A stretch of 28,339 nt of DNA from Obelidium mucronatum (GCA_025765595.1 JAIVFH010000323.1:1-28339), one strand, 5' to 3'; positions 7,978 through 20,000 are shown, numbered from the stretch's first letter. Made by a program: numbers and translations. The notes: a model not told the origin generated them from the letters alone.

Positions 7978-8205
7978 ATGGAAGTCGACAATGAGATGAA
8001 AAAAAAACTGAGACGCGCTTTGCCCAAAGTGAGTGCAGGGTGCTTCGAGGAGTTCTATTAATATTCTGTGAAGGAAGACATTGTCTTCAATCTCTTGCTG
8101 CAAATCGATTGGGGGAAAACAACAACAAAGACCCAATCAGATTTCAAGAAACTTTTCGCAATCTTACTCTGGGAGTTAGATCTTGGAATGGTCCCGGATT
8201 ATTGA
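7978..8205 (+). CDS. Putative small spliced gene, 60 aa
   Basis: An ATG at 7978 opens 17 codons ending at a strong donor (GTGAGT, 8029). An acceptor at 8073 (45-nt intron) restores frame into 43 codons and a TGA at 8203-8205. The product is helical, with a basic start (K-K-K-L-R-R), then D-I-V-F-N-L-L-L-Q-I-D-W-G-K and a hydrophobic end. I recognise no family. It lies between the divergent lectin and kinase genes, so it could instead be an upstream exon of the kinase transcript or chance. The consensus donor and stop-free second exon are the only support. Confidence 0.3.
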
Positions 8206-8253
8206 CAAATGTATTTCCGCTTTGCATCATCATTCCCACGATTTTTCTGAAGC

Positions 8254-10989
8254 ATGACCACCAGAGTTGATTCATCCCCTTCCACGTCACCTCAGCAATC
8301 TGTCGAGCATCATGTTCGTATTAAAAGAAAACCAAGAGGAAGTCCTGTTCTCAACTATCCATCTTAAACTGGGCAGTTGAACCACATCTCTTTCGTTCTG
8401 TCAAACACATCAAACCTACTGTCCTCAGCGACCCACAACAAAGCATCCCTGAAGCGATGGATAAAACGAGCCGAAAGCATTGCTGATTCAATATCTTCCC
8501 TGATAAAGTCAAAGCGGAACTTGCTTTCAAAAGAAGCAACTGGCGCCGTTTCTCTTCTGCTCGATTTAACTCAGAGCTTTGAACTTTTCGTCAAGAAACT
8601 TGGAACAGCAAAGGTTTGGTTGATTGTTGTTGTTGTGTGTGCGGTGGTGTATTGGCTGATTTGCTCCAACATCTCTCTCCTGCAGTTCATGCACAGCTAC
8701 ATCAACAAGGACACGGCGACCGCTAGAATATCAGTTTATAACCAAGAGCTAGCCTCTATTGCGCAGCAGCTTGCTTTGGCAGTGGAGGTGGACAACAATG
8801 CTTGGGCTGAAGAAGATCAAAATGACAGAATGCTGGATCTCCAAGAACTCGATCACACACTACAACATCTTGTAGATAATGACTACAAAATCTTGAATGT
8901 ACTTGAACTCAAACAAGTTGAATACTTTGAGGCGATTGAGGTAACGTAAGCCCACAAGGAATTCTCAAACCCTCAACATTGAAATCACAACACAGGCCTT
9001 GCAAAAAAGCCTTTCTGATCACGTCGATAAAGCACTTGAAAGAAATCTGGATCGTCTGTTTATGGAACGGGCACTCACCTGTCTTCGAAGAGCTAGTGAA
9101 GTTTCTCTTCCACCTGGAACCACCGCTCCACCGACCAAACAAAATAGCGCACCACCCCAATGGGTACTTACATCTTGGGAAATTGATATTGGTGACACAG
9201 TCGCCCAAGGCGGCTTCGCAGAAGTCTTGAAGGCAACGTGGTTGAATCACACGACGGTTGCAGTCAAGCGACTCCATATGCGGCTGGAAACATCAAAAAT
9301 GCGGGACGATTTTCTACGTGAAGTCAAAACTTGGTTTCCGTTGCGGCATCCGCATATTCTTCCTCTTCTTGGGGCTTGTGCTACGGCTGAGAGACCGTTC
9401 ATGGTTATGCCGTTCATGCCTCGAGGACATTCGTTGCAGTATTTGGACTGGTGTGGTGTTAACCAAGGAAAGGACTGTGTGGAAGCGAAAGGAATCAAAC
9501 TGCTCTATGAAGTTTCCTTGGGTTTACAGTACCTCCATTCACGAGGCGTCGTGCATGGTGATTTAAAAGCTGTCAATATTCTCGTGGATGAGCATGGGAG
9601 TGCAAACGTTGCCGATTTCGGATTCGCGAGTCTGAAGCAGTTTTCAAGCACTCGAAACACTTCAGCAGGAGGGTCCAATCATTTTGGAGGAACGTTGCGA
9701 TGGATGAGTCCGGAGAGACTACAGGGCGGGAGATTGGCGCCACCGGTGGACGTGTATGCATTTGCAATGACTTGCTACGAAATTTTGAGTGAAGGCGAAG
9801 TCCCTATGACTGGTAATTTTCTTGTACATCAATTTTCATTTGTATTTAACTCTGTCCTTTCAAAATGCTTCTTTTCAGAAATCCCTGATGCCCTCCTGTA
9901 TCAACATATTGTCCATTCGCATTTACGCCCTCAGATACCGCAGCCAAGCGCTAGCACAACGTATGCAAACACATCGAAACATCTTTTTCGCCTCATGAAA
10001 GCGTGCTGGGACCCGAACCCGCTGGCCAGGCCCTCTTTTTCTAGCATAGCTATTTCAATGAAGAGTATAACCACAGAAGCGCGAGGAAAAGGATCAACAG
10101 TAGAAAATACAGCAACAGCTGCCAGTGAGAGCTATGCGACTATACACGATCCTGTACCATCTGTTTCCGACAGTTTGTTCCGAGTAGATCAACACTATCA
10201 GTACATGTCTCAAGAATCAGACGGAAGTAACAGCGGAATGATTGGACTTGGCGGAGGTATGCTGACCAAAACCGCTCGAGGAACTCAACAGCATCCGTTC
10301 GACGGCGACGACATTAACCTAGAATTTGAGCCTGGGACTTGGGGTGCTCTAGGTAAAAATATTATTATTAAAGTGCACACTTACATCTATTGTTAAAACG
10401 CATAACCCAAAAAATAGTTAAGGATCTTCTCCCAATGTTTCCACGCTCACAGCAACAACGAATAAAGCAAGACATGCTTCTTTTCGGAAGGGAGTTGGTA
10501 CTTGCGGTCGCGGATGTTTATCCAACCGCAAATAACAGTGAATTCTGTGATTTCTTGTACAACCTCAAACTCGCTGCCGGATATGAAACCAGCACTGTTC
10601 ATTTTATGGAGTACATGGGTACCCCTTCTCGAACACGGGCTGAGCAGATGGTAAAGGCCAATATCCATTTATCGCTCTCTCGATTGGGCGGAAAGACAAA
10701 ACAACTGAGGCGAGGTGGCACTACAATGGTGGGATCAATGTCAAGCAAACCGCAATCATCGCAGGCTTCTGGGATATTCAGTGGGATATGGAGCACATTC
10801 TATAACTTGTACTATTCACCAATTTCTCTAGTGACTAAAGCGGAACCACCCCTGCAAGTGCCACAGCGGAATTCAGATAGTACTGTTTATACTGTGGATA
10901 CAAATGCATCAAACAATGTGAGCGTTGGTGTTGCTCTTGGAGATGGAAAGTTGAGGAATTCGCAAGGTGTTGAAGGGCCGTTGAATTGA
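8254..10989 (+). CDS. TKL-type protein kinase with helical N-terminal domain
   Basis: I read six exons: 8254-8313, 8377-8613, 8686-8940, 8996-9812, 9879-10352 and 10418-10989, giving 804 aa in phase throughout. Exon 1 is least certain (donor GTTCGT). Residues about 21-225 are almost all helical, with a pattern like the four-helix HeLo/MLKL N-terminal bundles (inference). A Pro-rich hinge follows, then a kinase domain from about Trp245: glycine loop G-D-T-V-A-Q-G-G-F-A-E-V, Lys275 (V-A-V-K), Glu293, catalytic loop H-G-D-L-K-A-V-N (Asp373; Gly replaces the usual Arg) and D-F-G (Asp391). All catalytic residues are present, so it is probably active, of the non-RD type. The C-terminal 190 residues contain a second helical patch and a basic, Ser-rich tail. 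The 8614-8685 intron is a multiple of three, so reading through it gives a false membrane helix. Confidence 0.82.
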
Positions 10990-11024
10990 ATAAAAGAAAG
11001 AAAGACAAAGAAATCACAAACAAA

Positions 11025-11943
11025 ATGCAGCTCCTCGCACTGCTGCTTGCGCTCGCGGCGCTGGCGCTCGGCCTCAAATTCGACTTGGCGTCGGCGCCGC
11101 CCGGCGGAACGCGGCGCTGCGTCAAGCAGTACATCACGGCCGAGACGCTCGTGGTCGGCCACTACGAGATTGGGCCCGATGCGCACAACTCGCAGCGCAT
11201 CGATGTCGAGGTTTCTTTTTTCTTTCTTTCTTTCGTTCTTTCTTTCTTTTCTCCTTGTTCTTTTTCTGATGCATCTCCGTGGATAGATCTTTGACGATGC
11301 GCCAATTGCAAGCAAATACTACCGTGAGTTGCAACACTCTGCTGTCACTCACTCTCACTCACTCGCTCACTCTGGCTACCAAAAATATATATATTCAAAT
11401 CACACAGACAAGAACAATGTCAACGAAGGATCGCAAAAGTTTACTTTCAACACTCACGAAACTGCAAACATCAACTACTGCTTCACAAACACAAACACTC
11501 AACAAGGTAATTTCTGTCTTCAAAAAGAGTATGTGTTTTAAATTCAATTTCTAACTCGGATCTTTCGTCTGAATTTGGCCGCCCGTCCATGACATTCACC
11601 CGAAAAATAATATATAAAAAAAGGCTACCACGAATCAATGAACCAAAAACGTCTCATTTCCATCCACGTTGACACGGGTGCAGAAGCTGAAGACTATTCA
11701 GAAACAAAGAAATCCCTAGAACCATTGGAACTCGAAGTATATCGTCTCGAACGGATCTCGGAAGGACTTGTGAGGGAAATGGATCAATTAAAGGCGGATG
11801 AAGAGAAAATGAGAGACGTGAATGAAAGTACAAACTCGAGAGTGGCTTGGTTGAGCACTTTGAGTATTGTTGTATTGGTGGGTGCTGCGGGATGGCAGCT
11901 GCATTACCTCCGAACCTTCTTCAAGAGCAAGAAAGTTCTTTAA
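11025..11943 (+). CDS. p24-family cargo receptor (Erv25/TMED10-like)
   Basis: Exons 11025-11210, 11287-11323, 11408-11506 and 11624-11943 give 213 aa, the normal p24 length. There is a signal peptide (about 1-16), a GOLD domain with the paired Cys (R-R-C-V near 31 and N-Y-C-F near 100), a coiled coil with the family signature A-E-A-x-D-Y and L-E-P-L-E-L-E-V-Y-R-L-E, N-E-S-T-N-S-R-V before one membrane helix, and a cytosolic tail L-R-T-F-F-K-S-K-K-V-L carrying FF and dilysine-like signals for COPII/COPI. p24 proteins cycle between ER and Golgi and sort secretory, notably GPI-anchored, cargo. Introns 2 and 3 are multiples of three. The ATG lies only 35 bp after the kinase stop. Exon 1 is far more GC-rich than its surroundings. 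Confidence 0.9.
11211..11265 (+). repeat. Pyrimidine-rich TTTC repeat in p24 intron 1
   Basis: Most of the first p24 intron is T/C with repeated TTTC units, beginning right after the donor. The next intron has a similar low-complexity CACT/CTCA tract at about 11344-11370. Both are simple-sequence expansions inside introns. Confidence 0.7.
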
Positions 11944-12122
11944 AAAACGATGATGAAAAACTGAGGTGTTTTCTTGCATTATTGGTGCCATTTGTTTGTC
12001 TTCTTGAATAATAAAAGGGTAAAAAAAACAATTCTTCAAAGAGTCTATTACCAAGTATATTTTAATGATATTTTAATGTTTGTAATTAACTCCTATATGA
12101 GGCCAAAAAAGAACGCCTCCAA

Positions 12123-13235
12123 TCAAGCTGCCATCTCCTTGAGCATTGCAGCGTTACTTTCTCCCGTCTGAGCTACAAGTAACGAGAACATGGTCGACTC
12201 GTCATTCAACAAGTTCTTTGGCGAATCAAACTCAGCAATGTTTCCCTTCTCCAAAACCATAACACGGTCATAATCGATAACAGTGTTTAATCTATGTGCG
12301 ACTGAGAACAATTTTTAATTGCAAATCTTGTGGCCAAAAAAACAAGAGACTCACTTGTCAACACAGTCGCGTCCTTAAAATCTTCACGCAATGCCTTTTG
12401 AATCATTGCATCCGTTTCATAGTCAACATTTCTAACATAAAAACGTTAGCACCACACAAAACAAAGGACAAAAGAAATTTGACGACGAGTGACTTACGCA
12501 GTCGCTTCATCCATAATGAGGATTTTGGGAGATTTCAGCATGGCTCTCGAAAGACACAAGAGCTGGCGTTCCCCAACAGACAAATTTTCACCACCACTGT
12601 CTACTTGAGCATCCAACTGTCCCTCCGACTTTGCCACTTTCGCCTTCAGACCAGCTCGCGAGAGTGCATCCCACAGTTCATTGTCAGTGTGTTCTGAAAA
12701 TGGATCCATGTTGGATCGGAAACTGCCGGAAAACACGACGGGGTCTTGTGGGATGATTGCAATTCGGGAACGAAGGTCGGAGAGACCGATGGCTCCGATA
12801 TCGATGCCATCGATAAACATTTTTCCGGAGGATACTTCCACCATACGGAAAAGAGCTTGCATCAAAGAACTCTTGCCTGATCCAGTTCTAATTTGAGAAT
12901 GGAAATTGAATTTAGAATCAGTAAGTACAAGTTCCCTCCCTGCCTTCCACTCACCTTCCAACAATTCCCACTTTTTCCTTATCCCGAATTTGGAAAGACA
13001 CATTGTTCAAGACAATAGGAAGACTGGGCGCGTATCGCATAACAACCTCCTTGAATTCAATTGTTCCGTTTTGTGGCCATTCCTTGGGTGGTCGGTTGTC
13101 CTTCACAATCGCGTCCGCTTCTACAGGGATATTGTATGCGTATACTTCGATTCTTTCAACGCTGTTCATGGCGATTTCAGTTTGAGTAAAGTTCTGGATC
13201 GTCATTGATAGAATTTGTGTGACAGACAGGGAGTA

Positions 13236-13269
<34 letters not shown>

Positions 13270-16200
13270 AAAGTTGCAAGTTAATGAAGAACTAAAAATT
13301 TATCCAAGCGTTTTTTTTTCTTTTGATAAAAACTGCATTTGACTTACGAAAGTGTGAGACCAAAAAAGGATGGAGAAATCGTTTCGCTTGTAACACCAAT
13401 CAAGGCCGCACAAAGCACCAAAAGAGAGCCAACCAACTGTAACCGAAGCGAAAGCCAATTCTGACCAGTCATGAGTAAAAAGTAAGGGCTATTGTTGCTA
13501 TCCGTGATTTCGTCGTTTCTCTTGGTGAATCTGACTTGGTCATTGTACGCCCGAATCGTTGCAATGCCGACAAGCGTTTCTCCGAAGTTGGCATAGAGTG
13601 GAGATTTAGAAGTTGAATCCAATCTTTTGAGTTCTCTTGCTGTGGTTCTGTAGACTGCGGCGATCCAGTAGTAGATGATGAGGGCTGGGATGACTGCACC
13701 AGTGAACCAAGGCAATGCAGCACACATTACAATAAATGTGGAAACTGTGATTCCCACTTGAGAAATTAATTGACGGAAAGAAAAGGCCAATTGATTGTCG
13801 ATTGCGTCCACGTCTCTGGAAAATCGGTTCAAGATACGACCAAGAGGTGTGGTGTCTGGCGAGACAAGAAGATCAGCGAATAAAGTAGTTGAAATAAAGA
13901 GTAAATAACTTACCGTAAAACGAGGTTGGGGCTCTCAGGATACGTTCAAGAGCTTTTTCGTGAAGATTGCGAGAAGCTCTGGTTCCTGAATAGGCAAAAA
14001 AGAGTGCATATCCAAAAGTCGCGACGGTCATGATGGCACCAAATGCCACATACCCAATAATGTACTGAACGTTTGTCAAGTCGAAATTGCGGTTAGTCCA
14101 CCAAGTTAGCCACATGTCGTTTCCAACACGGGATAACAAGAAGACTAAAAGAATGAAAAACAGCGGAAGAACGAATCCAAACATTCCACCCGAAGCATTG
14201 ACATAATTGAGCCACACGTGAGCAGCCACGTTTCCTGTTTCTTGGTCTTCCACAGTCATGATATCTTTCCCAGTCTTTTTGGATTCCAAAACTTTTTCGA
14301 GTTCTGCAAATTCACGTTCTCGGGTCAACGCTTCTTCTGAATCCGACTCGGCGCTGGATTCCGCTGCTCCATGGTCTTCGGAACCATAGGAGGCGATCAT
14401 TTTGGCAAAGTCCCCTCCATTGGCAATCAACTCTTGATAGGTGCCCTGTTCAGCAATCTCTCCTTCCTTCATCACAACAATCTTGTCGCATTGGGGCAAG
14501 AAATGAAGCTGATGGGTTACGAGGATACGAGTTCTGGAACCAAGAGCTCCACGAATACAGCGCTCAAAGAGATGCTTCCCCACATGAGCATCAACAGCCG
14601 AGAGGGGATCATCAATCAGCACAATATCAGAGTTGGCATAAATCAAACGAGCCAAGTTAACACGCTGCTTTTGACCACCGGATAAGTTGATACCGCGCTC
14701 TCCAATCGAAGTTTGATCACCGTCAGCCAGCACTTTCAGATCCGGCAACAACGCAGCATCCAGAATCGCATTGAAATATCGCTCCTTGTTGAACTCTTTT
14801 CCAAAAAGAATATTGTCTCGAACACTGGCGTTCTGGATCCACGCAGTTTGGGCAGCATAACCCAGCGACCCAGAAAAGGTGATGGTTCCATTCTTGGTTG
14901 CCATTTCACCAATCAACGCGTTGAGTAAACTTGATTTTCCACTTCCAACAGCACCAACGACGGCAACAAGGGAACCCTTCTCGACATTCAAGTTGATGTT
15001 CTTGAGGGATGATATTTTCACTTCTTGAACAATGTTGCCTGTGTCAGATGGACCGCCTTGGGAAGAAAGGACTGGACCTTCATCAGGCGTTCCTTTCTTT
15101 TCGGGCTTGGTGGTAGCTTTGTCGGAATTGTTCGAGGGGGGTTTACTTCCTGGCGCACCACCTCTTCCACCTTTGGCAGGAGCAGGAGCCGGCTTCTCAA
15201 ACCCATGGGCATACACTTCACCCGTCCATTCAAACTCGCCATTCTCAATTGAAATACCAAACTTTGAATCCTTGTTCAAAATAGTGTGGGATTCTGTTTC
15301 AGATGCCAAGAGCAAGGCTTCGATACGACGCATGGCCACATTGAATTCGGCAGTGTTGTTGAGAACCATTGGAAGCATAAAGAGTGGCATTCTGTTGTTT
15401 TTTTTTCAATCCATGCATGATGAATGTTACATTTAAAACAACATAATAAAAAAAAGGAAGAAAGCATACCTCAGCTGGTTAAACCAAGCCATTGAAGAAA
15501 AGATTGTAGCTGGATTCAAAACGTTGGTCGCACCATAAATAATAAACGTCAAACAACTACACAGAATCGGGATCGCAAATCCTTGTGTCATGACATAGGA
15601 CATGAGAATGGCACGACGCAATACCAATGCGATTTCGGATTGACGGATAGCAGACACTTTTTCGAGGAAGGCGGATTCCCAAGCAAAGAACTTGATGACG
15701 CGAACACCACTCAAGACTTCAGTCGTAAGGTTTACTCGTTTTCCCGCGATAGGAGCCACCAAAGCACGGATCTTCATGATCAAACTGAACAGGTAAGTGT
15801 TCAAAGGGCCCGAAACAACCAGCAGGGCGATACCAGCTAAAGCTGGGGCACCCAGTGAAACAATCAGGAAAATGATGTTGATCAAAAGTGACAAAGGGAG
15901 CGTCCAAACAAAGTTGGCCATGTTGATGAACTGTTCTACTCTGGCTGTGTCGGTGGATACCAAGTTGATGACACTTCCTGAGGTGAATTCCTGTCTGGCA
16001 GACGACGACAGCTTGAGTGACTTTCTGTAAATCACGGCAGTCATCATTGTTCGAGCTTTGATCGCTTCTACGGAGGCTTCTTGGATGTAGTGGTTGGACA
16101 GGTAAGCACCGACAGTTTGCGTTGCCAAGAGACCAAACGCAAGGCCAAGTCCATGACCAATGTCCTGCCAAGTATGTCCGGGAACACCGAGATGGGCGGC

Positions 16201-16707
16201 ATATCTGTTTGCAGCAAACTCCAAAATGAATTGGACAAAGTATGGCGCAAACAAGTTGCAGAGGTTGGAGAGAATCAACAGGACTCCAATCAGAAGCATC
16301 TTCTTGGCATACAGGTTCCACAGCGTCTGACGGAGCAACTTTCCATCCGGATTCTTGCGATCATCGGTTGCTAGGCGTTGTGCCAGGATCTTGTCCCATT
16401 CTGCAAAGAATGTGTCGGATAGGCTTTGTGTGTGAAGCATGCCTGGGATTTCGTACAAGTCCTCAAAGAGAAGCGGCTTTTTCCAGCCCTTGATGAATAG
16501 CCTGTTGTTGGTAGTTGTTTTGTTAGGATGATTCGAAAGCTTGATGATTGGCACCATAAGAATGGTAGGCCGGGGGGCTGACAGGTACCTGTCCATCCAA
16601 GCAAAGTTCAAGCGATTGATAAAGTTGACATCATAGAGAGGCAGTTTCTCTTGAGTCTTGACATCTACTCCACCGTTTGTACCCAGAGCCTCTCCACTTT
16701 TAGACAT
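12123..16707 (-). CDS. ABCC/MRP-type ABC transporter, 1354 aa
   Basis: Eight exons: 16707-16589, 16501-15470, 15391-13914, 13855-13348, 13236-12955, 12887-12498, 12431-12355 and 12301-12123. All phases close, and each junction restores a conserved ABCC stretch (for example F-Y-D-T-T-P-L-G-R-I and D-E-A-T-A-N-V-D). It is a short, full transporter without TMD0: TMD1, NBD1 (Walker A G-A-V-G-S-G-K-S at about 530, L-S-G-G-Q at 620, Walker B ending D-D at 645), TMD2, NBD2 (Walker A near 1140, L-S-V-G-E near 1242, catalytic Glu1267). NBD1 has Asp instead of the catalytic Glu, as is normal for ABCC. A Pro/Gly/Lys-rich insert (about 444-506) sits early in NBD1. It most resembles Yor1/MRP4-like exporters of organic anions and drugs; the substrate cannot be read. 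Confidence 0.93.
13238..13268. repeat. 31-base poly(T) run inside an ABC-transporter intron
   Basis: On the coding (minus) strand this is A31, directly before the acceptor G of the 13347-13237 intron. The acceptor is therefore preceded by purines instead of the usual pyrimidine tract. Length is likely to be unstable and hard to sequence. Confidence 0.85.
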
Positions 16708-17023
16708 CCTTTTTTTTGGGCAGCAATTTGCAAGTTGAATTGCAAATCAATCTTTAACACAATTTATTTTCCGACGCCACTCGGGAAGGTTTGCTATCAC
16801 TACCATCAAGAAGTAACTTTACTTAAAACAAAACCCCATGGGTTCAAAACAGAGAAAGTCTGCTACCATTGGCTTGTTGGTGTGTCGGAACATCCACAAC
16901 TGATGATGAGTAATGTAATCGAATCATAAAAGTTCAAGTATAAGGATTATGAATTTTAATTTCGAATAACTTTGAAAGGACAACTGATAGAATGGCATTT
17001 GTTTCTTTTTTTTCGTTCGAGTA
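16708..17023. other. Promoter/leader region of the ABC transporter
   Basis: These 316 bp lie between the transporter start and the 3' end of the EF-hand-repeat gene, both on minus. A perfect inverted repeat sits close to the transporter ATG (separate entry). No gene was recognised in the remainder. Confidence 0.5.
16726..16747. promoter_or_regulatory. Inverted repeat upstream of the ABC transporter ATG
   Basis: ATTTGCAA - GTTGAA - TTGCAAAT is a perfect 8-bp inverted repeat with a 6-bp spacer, ending 18 bp before the ATG (16707). It could be a dimeric factor site or a hairpin in the leader RNA. It does not match the Pdr1/Pdr3 element known from yeast. AT-rich palindromes also arise by chance. 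Confidence 0.3.
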
Positions 17024-20000
17024 TTACCAAATACCGCCGGCCGCACCATCAGCAGCAGTGATCATATTGGCAAATGCTCGGTAGTTAATACGATCCATAT
17101 TCTTGTCAAGGGTGAAACGGCGTGCAAGGACGGTAATCTCTGCATCATCCACAGGAAGATTGATGGACCCAAGCACTGAACGGAACTGGTTTGTTGTAAT
17201 GGTACCTTTGATATGGTGAAAATTCAGTAATCTAATCCCCATTAAAAGGACGAAAAGAAAGAAATAAAGGATATGGCACAAACCCTCTTTCACAAAGTCA
17301 AAGTCCTCCAAATATGACAAGACGTCTATACGTCTCTGTCGTACTTTCTCGCACAAGCGCACGACAACCCCATCAAGAATTTTTTTCTCCGATTCTGTCA
17401 AGGCATTTAGAGATGGATCGATGGATCCGTTCTCTCCCCCTGTGAATGGTGTTGGCTCCATCGTAGGGGCATTGATGAGACCTTTAAATGTAAACACAGA
17501 CTCTACAGCATCCGAGAACTGGACATAGTTCACCATTCCGTGATCAAATTGGTTTTGATAAAGTGCCTCAAGCGTTTCCAATTCAGACTATTCATCAAGT
17601 TAGTTCGGCTAGAAGAAAAAAAGAACAAGTAGCTTACCTCAGTCAAATCCACATAAATAACCTTCAAAGCTCTTCTAAACTCGTTCTTGGTGATTTTCCC
17701 ATGCTTCAAGTGATCAAAGTCCGCCATAAAATCAATTACTCGAATCCGCTCCGTTTTTGCCTTGAGTTTGATTCTCGTCAATAAATTGCTCACTTCAGAA
17801 GAAGTCAAAATCACTCTTGATTTTTTGGGTTTCTCCGACGAGGTCATTGGAATAGGTCTGTCGCCTCTGTGCACAGTGCCCAACTGGAGAATACGTAGAA
17901 TTTCCTTGTCGGTAGATACGGCTTGGGCTCCGGGGTTGACTAAAAGTGCCTCCAGCTCGTTATTCAAGTCAAGAAGAAACATTAGATAGCAGATCCGTTC
18001 GGCACCGTTTTTGATGGGGTCGTGAAGGACAACTTCCTCTGGTTCGCCACAGGATTCATCTTCATTAGCCTTTGTGGCTGCCGATTTCGACCATCGCTTG
18101 CAAAGTACTTCAAATTCGGCGTCTGATACATCCACTTTCAGGTATGTAAGACACTGTCTGAATTGGATTTTGGTGACGTGGCCAGTGCAAAGCTTCAAGG
18201 GAATAAAAAACAAGTGTCGTGAATAATTAAACGAGTCAGAGCATGCCCAAATACATACCTTATCAAAATCCTTGAAGAATGGTTTAATTGCTGTACGTCT
18301 TGTTTTCCAATGTTCAGCAAGACTTCTCATGGTCTTTTTCAACATGACGCGCTCTTCATCAGTTAAATGATCAGCACTCATGAATGGATTTCTATTAATA
18401 TTGGCGACTTCTGGGATCTTTGTAGGCTGTGATTCCAGGTTCGTGTCATTGAAAACTAAGTCAGCGGAAAAATGCGGTCAATATAAAATAAATGACATGC
18501 AGACCGCTTACCCTTTTCTATATCTTGTTCAAAGTCTTTCCACTTGCAACAGCCTTTCTTTCCAGCCTTATCCGCGTATGCCTCAGCCAAGTCCTCGTAT
18601 TCTTCAGGCGTCAAACTCAACCCAATGCGGTTGATCCCACGGATAAACTCCTGTCTCGGAATAGAATAGCATCTTAATTTATCAAAGTCGCGGAAAAACT
18701 CTGCAACGCGGATTCTTTTTGTTGCGGCGTGGTAGCGAATTCTGTCCATGAGGGTCTCAAGAGTAGTTCGATGAGAGTTTGATTGATTTTGACGGCGGCC
18801 AGCAGATGGGGACGGAGTCGATTGTGAATTTGACGAGGTTGTGGCGGAATGATAAGCTGGTTTCATGAATTAAAAAGACAGCATTCACAGTGAAAAAAAA
18901 AATTGAAATAAGAGCATCTTACTCTCTGGATCAATTGTTCTGATAAACTCCATGTAATTGACCTTGGACTGTTGTCGATCCTCGAATTTTCTGAACAAAA
19001 TATGAAGATCATTGTCGCTGACGTCCAACTTCATGGTCGACAGAAGTCTGCTAAAATGAGATCTAGTAACGCGACCAATATTTCCAAGGTACTGGAGGTT
19101 GAAATGGGCATCGTTAGTTTTTAGTAGCAAAAAATGCAATCTGCAATTCTTTTTACCTTGTCAAAATCTTTAAAAAAGGGTGCAAGCAGAAGCCGTCGCT
19201 CCTTCATCAATGTTCTGAATCGAGCAATTATTTGCTGGCATCGCGCCTCCTCAACAGGAGACAATTCATTGCATCCCTGAACTAAAAAGTCTCTTGCAGG
19301 TGGGACTACTTCTGCCAAAGGATCGTTTTCAAGGTTGCTCTTTGTGAAAACTTTGGGAAACAAACGTTCGTTACGAATTTCAAACAAAAAACCTATGTCA
19401 CGTCACATACTTTCTTCGATTGACTTGCAGAACTTGCGGTACATAATACGACCTTCTTTGTCTTTATAAGCGGCAACAAGTGTGTTAATTTCAAGCTCAT
19501 CCAAATGTAACTCAGTCAGATGCATTCCAGCTCGAAACTAAAGTAGAGTACATTTTCAGAGCATGCACCAAGGTTATGTAGCCAAAACGAGCTTCACCTG
19601 GGCTTCCGTTACCAACCCAAAGTTGTGTCTATCGTAGTCCTTGAAGAATTCGATGAGTCGAAGCCTGTCTTTGTAGACCTCTTTTTTGATAGTTTTATTG
19701 GAGTTTTGGCGCAGCTTAAGAACTTACGCTTCTTGATAAAGTCCTCAACATTCTGAACACTGGGCTTTTCTGCCCAATAGGCCCCAACGGCGTGCAGCAG
19801 CTCTTCAGTTCCCACTGGAACGTGTTCGTTTTCAATGTGCTCTCCAGGCACGAGTTTCGCAACAAGTTTCGCATGATCAAGCTTAGTGCGTCTCTTTTCT
19901 TTATGGTCTTGAGCGATGAGTGCAGGGCAGGAAATAAAGGAGTTGATATATGGGTTTGGGGAACAATTGTGGGGAAAGGAGAGGGCTGACCAACAAGATG

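Noticed and set aside
8614..8685. Membrane helix in the kinase N-terminal domain (V-W-L-I-V-V-V-V)
   Set aside because: The segment is a 72-nt intron with a pyrimidine-rich CTGCAG end; its length is a multiple of three, so read-through creates a false helix.
11211..11265. TTTC units considered as a CRISPR or satellite array
   Set aside because: No spacer structure; simple-sequence expansion within a confirmed p24 intron.
15719..16321. 200-codon minus-strand frame within the ABC transporter
   Set aside because: Alternate frame of transporter exon 2; the transporter frame contains the conserved TMD1 motifs.
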